A DNA stretch of 64,000 nucleotides from Spodoptera frugiperda (Eukaryota > Arthropoda > Insecta > Lepidoptera > Noctuidae), in NCBI RefSeq assembly GCF_023101765.2, contig NC_064234.1:1426001-1490000 (forward strand), given 5' to 3'. Positions 37,591 to 45,917 of this stretch are shown here, one piece after another. The notes below the pieces were generated by a model. That model was given only the letters and a program-made list of their open reading frames with translations, did no database searches and was not told the origin of the DNA. The position numbers were made by a program, and so were the translations under genes. How positions within the stretch are numbered: position 1 is the stretch's first letter; every line of letters begins with the position of its first letter.

Positions 37591-37721
37591 GCCGAATTCA
37601 CCTATGTTATAGATAGATTTTTGAGAAAATTATTTGCCTTTCTCTTAAATTACCTTTATCTACATTTCACCAGACATGATTAAAGGCCACAAGCCCCATT
37701 CGGTTACAAAAAGACAAGTTA
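37591..37721 (+). repeat. Inverted-repeat copy A (empty Harbinger site)
   Basis: About 130 bp from gccgaattcacc to aagacaagttag are repeated in reverse complement as two arms, 39064-39106 and 39868-39960, with about 90 percent or better identity. Here the sequence is continuous across a single TAA at 37681-37683. In copy B the same point is interrupted by the element at 39107-39867. Copy A is therefore the pre-insertion sequence. The origin of the repeat itself is unknown. Confidence 0.8.
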
Positions 37722-37876
37722 GTTACTAATTGTTGGTTTATATTTTTAGTACGCATAGGTTCAAGAAAAATAAGCACCGAAGACAACATCTAGAATTCTA
37801 TCGATTTGCTGTACTATTTATATTAACGAAATTGAAAAAAGAGATTTTATCTGAAATATTAACTACATATAAAGAA

Positions 37877-38029
37877 TCTATACATAAATAAAATTGCAAT
37901 GTGGTGAAATGGCTGAACCTCTTTTGACGGGACTTGAATTGACTGGTCGCTGATGTACTAAGAAGTACTTGGGCTACTTTGATCAGTCACAAAATCCGTT
38001 ATCCAAGCGAAGCCGCGGGCATCAGCTAG
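37877..38029 (+). mobile_element. Short Helitron-like element
   Basis: The 5' end TCTATACATAAATAAAATTG follows an A, and the 3' end (gccgcgggcatcagCTAG) precedes a T. The GC-rich palindrome just before CTAG fits a Helitron terminal hairpin. Helitrons insert between A and T without duplication, as seen here. It has no coding capacity. The alternative is the tail of another lepidopteran repeat with similar ends. Confidence 0.5.
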
Positions 38030-38205
38030 TATTCGAACAAAATAATTTGTTTTAATTTTCTGCATTCATATTGATTCTGAAGAAAAATAGGCGACATCTC
38101 AGCCTTCGATATAAAATCCATAAACAAATTGGCTCCTCCACAACCATGCTTAAGTAGATGTTGATGCCAAACTGCCGCGCATACATAATAAATAATATTT
38201 CGTTC

Positions 38206-39043
38206 ATATGAATGCCCCTTTTTTTTTTTTTTTTTTTTTTAGGGTGGAAAATCATCCAATGACTTCTCCCGCCTTGGGCGAGGCGAGAGGGAGTGTCAGA
38301 CTCTTACTGACTAAAAACCACCCCGTTCCTATTCCTGCCCGTCGAGCCGGAGCCCCGGTAAACCCGCTAGGTAGTCCGCAGCTCCGGATTAGGCATCAGC
38401 CCTACTGGGCCCCATCTGTGGTGGTCTGATGGCTCTTTGGGGCGCGCGCAGAACGCGACGCGCCGCACGCACGGGTCTGGTTCTGGTCGGGCGGCGAGCT
38501 ACCCTTGCTCACCGTCCGCAGACTCGCACTTACGGTGGCCGGAGATCGTCGCGCGATCCCCGACGCCCGGAGTGTCTCTCGCGACGGCTGGGGCGTGAGG
38601 AAGTTCGTTCCCTCACGCGCCCCGCCTCCTCCTTAGCTAGCATGACTGCTTCGCAGAAGGAGGAGACGGCATCCCAGTCCCCCTCGCTCCGCACCATGGC
38701 TTGTATCAGTGCCGGACGCGAGAGGGCGCCGTCGCCGACCACATCCCTGAGGACACGGCGGTGCTCAGCCCACGCAGGGCAGACCGCAAGCGTATGTTCC
38801 ACCGTGTCCTCCGGGCGGTCTTCGCAGTGATGACACCCGGGCGTTTCCTCCCGCCCAATCAGAAACAGGAACCTACCGAAGCTTCCATGTCCGGTAAGCA
38901 CCTGCGTCAGGCGGTAGGTGAGGACGCCGTGGCGCCTCTCTAGCCACTCCTCAAAGAGGGGACTTACCGCTGCAATGACAGCGAGCCCAGCCCTTGGTTG
39001 CGACAGTCGCTGCTGCCATTCCGCCATGAATATGAATGCCCCT
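38206..39043 (-). mobile_element. 5'-truncated R1-like LINE with 14-bp target duplication
   Basis: The insert occupies 38220-39029. The 14-base word ATATGAATGCCCCT occurs at both flanks (38206-38219 and 39030-39043) and is the target-site duplication. A T-run at 38219-38240 is the poly(A) tail read on the opposite strand, so the element points to the minus strand. It retains only the end of ORF2 and the 3' UTR. An intact duplication and an open frame to the truncation point indicate a fairly young insertion. Confidence 0.9.
38530..39029 (-). pseudogene. C-terminal ORF2 fragment of R1-like retrotransposon
   Basis: The frame is open from the truncation point for about 165 residues. It contains LSQPRAGLAVIAAVSPLFEEW, LTGHGSFGRFLFLIGREETP and the zinc-knuckle pattern CHHCEDRPEDTVEHTLAVCP. 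This is the C-terminal region after the reverse transcriptase domain in R1-clade non-LTR elements. Endonuclease and reverse transcriptase are missing, so it cannot retrotranspose by itself. The apparent ATG at 39027 is fortuitous. Confidence 0.8.
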
Positions 39044-39106
39044 AGTCTTACAACTTTTGTAACACTAACTTGTCTTTTTGTAACCGAATGGGCCTTGTGG
39101 CCTTTA

Positions 39107-39867
39107 GGCCTCGGCCTCGAATTTTGCGGGCAGCGGGGCGGCGGCGGCAGCGGCGCGGCAGCGGCAGGATCTTATGCGTATAATCAAATGGACCGGTTTT
39201 CGAACACAGCGGCGGCGGAGCGGCGCGGGAGCGGGCAACGAGCGGTGCACTCCAGTCAAGCGGTGACCGCCCGCGTTGCGCGTCTGCATTGTAGTATAGT
39301 GTTGTGTACCTACATTTTTTTTGTGACGTATCAAAATGTCCTCGGACGTGCAAGAGCAAATGATTTCGGAAATCTTTGAGAGGACACCCATATGGAACAG
39401 CAAAGATGTGAACCATAAAAATAGAAGAAAAATTAACCAATTATGGGAAGAAATAAAAAACGAACTGAATATTGAAGACTAAAGCAAAAACTGAAATCAC
39501 TCTTGATAGTTTCAAGAATATAGTCAAAAGTTTCTACACTCATTCTAGTGTAGTCGTAGAATTTGTCGGGATTTTGTCTCTGTTCTTCATAATTTCGATA
39601 AAACAAGCCATTTATTTTCCTTGCCCTATAGTAGGTCTTCTTCTTTAGCCCACAGTAAATCGAGCGTTAGGAATAAATTTGAATCAAAAAGATTTCGTTC
39701 GCTAATAAAAACAAATATCTCGACAACACAACGACGAACACAACACTACACCGCTGTAGTGCCGCGCGATCTGCCCGCTAGTTTCGAGAACGGGTCCGCC
39801 GCCGCCGCCCCGCTCCCGCTCCCGCGCCGCCGCCGCCCCGCTGCCCGCAAAATTCGAGGCTGAGGCC
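39107..39867 (+). mobile_element. Harbinger-like element with GC-rich inverted ends
   Basis: The left end GGCCTCGGCCTCGAATTTTG and the right end, its inverted match with one change (ggctgaggcc), are flanked by TTA at 39104-39106 and 39868-39870. The ends continue into GC-rich, imperfectly matching subterminal repeats. The 761-bp interior has one short MADF-like frame and no transposase, so it is a non-autonomous internally deleted element. Terminal motif, 3-bp TTA duplication and MADF frame together support PIF/Harbinger. Confidence 0.85.
39336..39482 (+). pseudogene. Truncated MADF-domain frame of a Harbinger element
   Basis: A 48-codon frame starts MSSDVQEQMISEIFERTPIW and contains NRRKINQLWEEIKNELN, then stops. 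The Trp-containing pattern matches the start of a MADF (Myb/SANT-like) DNA-binding domain. PIF/Harbinger elements carry such a second protein, which helps the transposase reach the DNA. Only the N-terminal half of the domain remains, so it is probably inactive. Confidence 0.6.
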
Positions 39868-40157
39868 TTAATCATGTCTGGTGAAATGTAGATAAAGGTA
39901 ATTTAAGAGAAAGGCAAATAATTTTCTCAAATATCTATCTATGACGTTGGTGAATTCGGCATTAAAAAATAATTATTACAATTTTGTATAGCATTTTTTT
40001 GTGTAATCGAGCAGACGTATTACCTGATGGTAAGCAATCGGCGCCGCCGCTTGAAACACCAGAGGCTTTACAAGTGCGTACCGGCTTTTTGGGAGTTAGG
40101 AATTTAAGGGTTATTGTTCGGGAATGGGGAAGGGGAAGATTGGGAAGGGGGGAATTG

Positions 40158-40409
<252 letters not shown>

Positions 40410-40655
40410 TGAGGCCGTGGTTTCACTCCGCTCGAGCCGGCCCATTCGTGCCGAAGCATGGCTCTCCCACACTTAAAGCATGGCATAGGAAGACCAAAGA
40501 GGGAAACTCTACACTCCTTTCCTTTCATTGTGATTCATAAATCAAAGTCAATTTATTGATCTCTCAATATTTACTTGAAATTTCTATACAATAACATAGT
40601 ATCCAAAGGCAAATGAATAAAAATAATCTAAATTATACTACCTACGTGTGAAGGT

Positions 40656-41870
40656 TCATTTACACGGATTCTTACAACCACCTCCTGAACCTGCTGATCT
40701 TCCCAAACAAGTTTCCATTAGCAGCCCACACACAAGATATGGGTCACAATCACCACCGGGTCTCCTATCCTCCATGAAACCTTTATCCTTCTTTTTAATG
40801 TGTCTCTGTAGACGGATAGATGCTTTCCTGTTAGCGATACCCCAAGAAAATTTATCAAACGGCGCCGTTTCAAATTTTCCGGACAATCGCATTCTGTTGG
40901 TCGCCTCATCATTTCCGTATTTTCTCATATGTTTCATATGGTTCTTTTCCAATTTCTTGATGCATTCTTCAATAAAAGCGTATCCACCGGGTGCAGTCCT
41001 CATTCGCTTTGTGCTGAAGTTATGATGCATACCAATACCTGGATGCAGGTGGCCGAAAGGCTTCGGATGATATGTGACATCTATTCCATAATCCTCTCCG
41101 ATGCGAGACATTATAAACCGTGTCATCCACATATCATCTGCAGCTTTGATACCCATTGTTGTCCCTACCTGCCACTCCCAACAAGCATACATAACTTCAC
41201 CGTTTGATCCTTCGTAATCACAGCCGGCGAATAGGGACGCTTTACTATGGGCTTCAGACAAATCTCGCCCTGCTATATATTTAGCTCCAACACCACAATA
41301 TGAGTACTGATATTTTACCGCAGGAAACCCGCCTCCTTTGGGCCAGCCCAGGCCCCAGCCATCAACATCTAACATAGTGTACTCCTGCTCCAATCCGAAC
41401 CACGGTTCTTCAGCTTTATGTATTTCACATAATTCATTACAGAAACTCCTGTTATTTGTCGCTGCCGGTTTTCCGGCATCACCAAGAAGTACTTCACATA
41501 AAATTATAACGTGGGGGTCGGCTCGGAAGGGATCCTTGTATACTGCCGCTGGTTTCAATGTCGTATCAGAATTATCCGTAGTGGCCTGCCCCGTAGAACT
41601 GCCATCGAATGCCCAATTTGGTGCTGCATCTGGGGTGTGTGGAACACAATCCAAGATCCGATCTTTGCACCTCATATTCACGCCAGAACCATCAATCCAA
41701 ATGTAGGTAGCCAATACCTTATTACAAGGCAATGGAAGTCTTAAATACCGATCCAAAACCTTTTTGTTCATGATATGATTGATATTGTGGGATCCTAAAT
41801 GCCTCTTGATGATAGGCAAAGTATGTTTAGGTTTGCTGATTGAAAGGCACCTCCTGAGCAGGGATTCCAT
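40656..41870 (-). CDS. Glutamine synthetase, intronless, mitochondrial-type leader (paralogue 1)
   Basis: 404 residues in one exon. GS makes glutamine from glutamate, ammonia and ATP. Family landmarks are FDGSSTGQ (88-95), the metal-binding EQEY (E161, E163), NGEVM (E225) and WEWQVG (E232), HHNFSTK (H282), R328, the flap E334, NRKASIR (R348, R353) and MEDRRP (E367) with CDPY. All charged catalytic positions I know appear conserved. Departures from usual eukaryotic GS include a changed loop after WEWQVG, HHN for the usual HTN, LQR for the usual IPR near R353, and a Gly/Cys-rich C-terminus. The first ~45 residues are Arg/Lys-rich and almost free of acid, suggesting mitochondrial import as for Drosophila Gs1. 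Lack of introns suggests a retrogene origin. Adjacent paralogue at 42301-43497. Confidence 0.92.
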   Translation of the reverse strand: MESLLRRCLSISKPKHTLPIIKRHLGSHNINHIMNKKVLDRYLRLPLPCNKVLATYIWIDGSGVNMRCKDRILDCVPHTPDAAPNWAFDGSSTGQATTDNSDTTLKPAAVYKDPFRADPHVIILCEVLLGDAGKPAATNNRSFCNELCEIHKAEEPWFGLEQEYTMLDVDGWGLGWPKGGGFPAVKYQYSYCGVGAKYIAGRDLSEAHSKASLFAGCDYEGSNGEVMYACWEWQVGTTMGIKAADDMWMTRFIMSRIGEDYGIDVTYHPKPFGHLHPGIGMHHNFSTKRMRTAPGGYAFIEECIKKLEKNHMKHMRKYGNDEATNRMRLSGKFETAPFDKFSWGIANRKASIRLQRHIKKKDKGFMEDRRPGGDCDPYLVCGLLMETCLGRSAGSGGGCKNPCK

Positions 41871-42300
41871 TTTCTTAGTTATAATTTTATTAACAAAATT
41901 ACTAAAATTTTGATATTTTTAAAAATTACCAACTTTTGATCTTTAGGTTGCTCTTGTTTCTGCCTTTGGTTTTATGTTTTTGCTTCTTTAGATAAATTTA
42001 AACGATTCTAAATGATTATTTTAAAAAAACTTAGCTTTAAAACAGAAAATTTTAACATGCCAGTAATTATTCTATTTTTGTGAACGAACCTCTAAGCATG
42101 ATAAAAGCAAAGTCCTGAAAATTCCGCAACTTAATTTTTCCGCTTTTGACCAATTTTTACAGTTGTGGTTTATATAACGCAATCATATGCCTGCTAATCG
42201 GTATTAAGCGGACAAATAAAGACAGATGTTTAGTTATTACAACGAGTAAACACAAAAATTTAATTAATACTGAAACATGTAGAAATTACATAATTATGGC
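41871..42300. other. Spacer between the two glutamine synthetase genes
   Basis: About 430 bp of AT-rich DNA. It must hold the promoter of the 40656-41870 gene and the 3' UTR of the 42301-43497 gene. No named motif was seen. Confidence 0.6.
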
Positions 42301-43497
42301 TCAGACACATGTTTCTGCAATAAGAGCGCAGACTCTGTATGGATCACAGTCACCTGCAGGCCGGCGATCTTCAAGGAAACCTTTTTTTTTAGTCTTCACA
42401 CTTCTTTGCAACCTAATCGAAGCGGTACGATCAGCAATGGCCCATTTACAAACATCAAAAGAAGCAGTTTCAAATTTCCCAGTTAATCTTTTCCGATTTT
42501 CTTGACCGTCTCCGAGACCGTATTGTTTCATGTATTCACCATGCTTAGGACATAACTCCTTACACACTCTTTCAATTTCCGTAATACCTCCTTTATCACG
42601 CATTTTTTTTGTGCTAAAGTTATGATGACACCCAACTCCTGGCTGATTCTTACCCATAGGCTTAGGATGATAACTTATTATTATTCCAAAATGTTCAGCG
42701 ATCCTCCCTAACAAGTATCGTCCTAGCCATAAGTCATCTGCAGCTTTAATTCCGACTGATGTCCCCACTTGGTATTCCCAGGACCCCTTCATAACTTCTG
42801 CATTGGACCCACCATAGTCCATACCTGCATAAAGGCATGCTCTAGCGTGACATTCAGCCAATTCTCTTCCAGCAACATGTTCACCCATGCCGCAGTACGA
42901 ATATTTAGATTTTATATAGGGATATCCACGTACTTTTGGCCAACCCAAGGGCCATAAATCTGCATCAAACATGGTATACTCTTGTTCTATTCCAAACCAT
43001 GGCTCCTGATCTGATAGTTTGCTCAATATTTTTGCACAATGAGCTCTGTGATTTGTTGGTGTAGGAGTGCCATCACCATAATACGTTTCACATAAAACAA
43101 TAACGTGTGGACATTTTCTAATTGGATCTTTATATAAAGCGACTGGTAATAATATGGTATCTGAGTCTTCAGTTCTTGCCTGTCCGGTTGAACTTCCATC
43201 AAATGCCCATTTCGGAACCATATTTAAATCACAAGGAACTTTATCTAAAACACGATCTTTACAACGCATGTTGATACCACTTCCATCAATCCAAACATAC
43301 GTAGCTAATATTTTATCTTGTGGTAATTTTAAATTTGTGTAATGAAACATATACGCGTTTAAAGGTCTGGTCGTGTTTGCTAAACCTGTAGAAAATGTTT
43401 CTTGGCTAAAGTTTCGGATTACATGGGACTTAAAAAACAGTTTAGATAAGACTTTGCCTTTATGAGAAAATACTGAATTGAATATTTTGAAATACAT
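42301..43497 (-). CDS. Glutamine synthetase, intronless, mitochondrial-type leader (paralogue 2)
   Basis: 398 residues in one exon, upstream of and co-directional with its paralogue. Landmarks are FDGSSTGQ, IEQEYTMF, SNAEVM with WEYQVG, the HHNFSTK histidine, RLTGKFET, DRTASIRLQR and LEDRRP with CDPY. It shares the unusual TSVGIKAADD-type loop, HHN and LQR changes with the neighbour, so the two are sister paralogues. They differ widely elsewhere, so the duplication is not recent. One difference is Asp for Asn in (N/D)RxASIR. The first ~50 residues are basic and hydroxylated (MYFKIFNSVFSHKGK), a plausible mitochondrial presequence. The C-terminus is shorter than in paralogue 1. It is predicted active from conserved catalytic Glu/Arg/His, but not shown. 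Confidence 0.92.
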   Translation of the reverse strand: MYFKIFNSVFSHKGKVLSKLFFKSHVIRNFSQETFSTGLANTTRPLNAYMFHYTNLKLPQDKILATYVWIDGSGINMRCKDRVLDKVPCDLNMVPKWAFDGSSTGQARTEDSDTILLPVALYKDPIRKCPHVIVLCETYYGDGTPTPTNHRAHCAKILSKLSDQEPWFGIEQEYTMFDADLWPLGWPKVRGYPYIKSKYSYCGMGEHVAGRELAECHARACLYAGMDYGGSNAEVMKGSWEYQVGTSVGIKAADDLWLGRYLLGRIAEHFGIIISYHPKPMGKNQPGVGCHHNFSTKKMRDKGGITEIERVCKELCPKHGEYMKQYGLGDGQENRKRLTGKFETASFDVCKWAIADRTASIRLQRSVKTKKKGFLEDRRPAGDCDPYRVCALIAETCV

Positions 43498-43744
43498 TGT
43501 TACAAAAAAGGAAGTTTTATAAAAAATAATGAACTGTGCCTAGGAAATGCTACTATCAAAGTTATCAATAAGTTGGCCATGGAATCTCTCAACTAAAACT
43601 AGCAAGCCATGCATACAAATGTAACGGAAAATAATAGGTTGTTACTAATTAAATGTATGCTAAACTTATAACAACTAAACCTTTTAGGTATAATACAGGC
43701 TACAGTATGTACAAGTATTATTCTATGAAGTCGGACTAGTGGCT
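43498..43744. promoter_or_regulatory. 5' flank of glutamine synthetase paralogue 2
   Basis: About 250 bp of AT-rich DNA between the minus-strand start codon and the retroelement tail. It is probably the promoter; no motif was recognised. Confidence 0.3.
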
Positions 43745-44204
43745 ACCACACGCTTGCAAGCGTGTTGCGAGGTTTCCCAAATGCTTGCAGCAGCACAGTG
43801 GTAACGGTGTGGAGCGGCGGGCGCTACAACACTCCACTATATTCATGTATGTAGTGGTTGGGTGACCGGCTGCTGTGTAAAGTGTCGTAGGTTCGAATCC
43901 ACACAAGTGAAAATTACATTTTCTGAGTAAAATGGCCATTATTAGCCCGAAGTCCTTAAGTTCGGCGATGTTTTACCCTCGTGTATCGGAAAGCACGTAA
44001 AGCCGTTGGTCCTGAGCCTGCCCTCTCTCAGGTTGTGTCGGAGAGAGTGAGGGAACAGAAAGTGCAAATATGCGCACTATAATATCTTCTGCATAGTAGG
44101 CTAGTCTAGTTAGACAGAAACCGTGATCGAAATCGATTGGGAGATTTTATATTTTAATCATCATCACTTACCATCAGGTGAGATAGCGGTCAAACGTCGA
44201 CCCA
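43745..44204 (+). repeat. Retroelement-derived tail with an RNA polymerase III B-box-like word
   Basis: This stretch resembles a widespread lepidopteran retroelement tail: 'ggttcgaatcc' near 43890, 'ggaaagcacgtaaagccg' near 43990, and 'caggtgagatagcggtcaaac' at its end. The first word is a perfect B-box, but I cannot fold a full tRNA cloverleaf around it, so it is at most tRNA-derived. The piggyBac-like element begins right at its end. Confidence 0.55.
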
Positions 44205-44208
44205 TTAA

Positions 44209-45525
44209 CCTTTTGAACGCCAATGGCATGTATAGATGTCATGCGCAAGCGTGCCCTGTGCGCCACCGACATCTATAGATGCCAAGAAACAGATCACAGA
44301 GAAAAACAAAATAAACACATTAAATCATTACTTTCACGTGTTTTATTGATGTATCTTAAGAACTGAATACCCAGTTATTACATAATTGTACACAGTGAAC
44401 AAAATTGCAATATAGTTATTCTAATATTTGATTGATAAAAACAACTTAAATATCGGCTAAAAAAGCATGTTCTCTCGCGCCAATGGCATGTATACATGCC
44501 TACTAGTGATGTAGTGTAATTCAAGTAATATTAAAACTTCAGCTAAATGACTCGCTTATTTTTTGTAATAACTATTAAAAAGTATATATATAACCTTAGT
44601 CTCTGAGAAAAAAGGTAAACTCGTGACGTCGTAAGCGCGTGCCGTGTTTTTATATGCGGGGAAGTTGCAAAAAATATTTTATCTAGTACCTATATTATAA
44701 TTGCAAAAATGGCGAGTGAAGAGGTTTATAGTACAGAAGAACTATTGCGCATTCTAGATAATTATAAAATATTTTTGTAGGTTACTATCAACATCAGAAA
44801 TTTTTGTTATTGATAATAATTATAGATAATATACAATTTAGTTTTAAATTTTACAATTCCAAGACTGTTAGTGAGCATAATGTTTTATAGGTACAATTGT
44901 TGATTTTTATATATTTTTAAGTTTCACGTAACCTTTTTCAATTACAAGGCTGTTAATGAGCATAATAAATAAATACGATTGTTGATTTTTTATATTTTTA
45001 AGTTTCATGTGACATTTTACAAATACAAGGCAACTATTTTAAGAATATGAAAGTGTATAAATAATATCACTAAAATCTACAGATTTTTTATATACCTATA
45101 TAGATATTATAGATACCTATTTAGCAGTTTTCAAATTGGATTACCTAATACATAAATGAACTCGATAAGTTACATTATTCAGCTAACTACATCCCTAATC
45201 ATAAACGAGAGATTAAAAAAAATGGATAGTTGCCCGCGCCATTGCTGCAATTTTATATGTATTTTTGTGTCTCAAAAGGTTGATATTTCATTGATAGTTG
45301 CTATTAATGTGGTCTTAAGTTTATTACAGTGGGAGATTAGGTTAAATAAATATTCTTTTTATGTTATAAGCAGTTTATTCAAAACCAAATTCAGACGAAA
45401 ATTATTACTCACTTTGGTTTATCGATAACATTTTGGAATCCCTAATATTTTCAAGGTTATTTCGTTGAATTTGTGTCTCGGCGTGGAGGGCACGGCGAAG
45501 CGTTTATGCTCTGGCGGTCAAAAGG
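44209..45525 (+). mobile_element. piggyBac-like element, internally deleted
   Basis: TTAA at 44205-44208 and 45526-45529 flanks inverted ends CCTTTTGAACGCCA and its match TGGCGGTCAAAAGG (one mismatch). The word gccaatggcatgtata is repeated near the left end (44219 and 44482), as subterminal repeats often are. At 44709 a frame begins MASEEVYSTEELLRILDNYK and stops after 23 codons, possibly the remnant start of the transposase. No catalytic part remains. It ends about 390 bp upstream of the RPC9 start codon. Confidence 0.8.
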
Positions 45526-45917
45526 TTAAAAGTAAAAAAAAAAAAAAATCATGTATTTCATAACATGTGCCTTCGTTTACTTCTTATAACCAGACAAAAA
45601 CCAAAAACAAGTCAACATTACTAAAACAAAGACAAAATGCTAATGATTTCAGCTGTCAATGTCAACTGTCAGTAGAAAATAACTGTCACCTGTGTGATTA
45701 TTTGCCATTATTTTCCTGTGCGATTATTTGAAATTATTTGAATTTTTTAGTTAATTAAATAGTACATTATATCCGCATATACACATTATGATAGTATATT
45801 AAACGAGTGTTAAATTGTTTTGAAATTATTCAAATAAAAAGTCCTAATATAAATGAGCCAAAATAGTTATTAATAATAAAACAATTTGTAAACACGCTAA
45901 ATAACAATTTTATCGAC

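Larger units (their letters stand above)
39064..39960 (-). repeat. Inverted-repeat copy B, split by a Harbinger insertion
   Basis: Arms 39064-39106 and 39868-39960 together are the reverse complement of copy A at 37591-37721. They are separated by the element at 39107-39867 plus one duplicated TTA. Copies A and B lie about 1.4 kb apart in head-to-head orientation and could form a long stem. Confidence 0.8.

Noticed and set aside
43850..43910. Possible tRNA gene (GGTTCGAATCC B-box)
   Set aside because: No acceptor stem or anticodon arm can be folded around it, and the sequence continues into a known type of retroelement tail.
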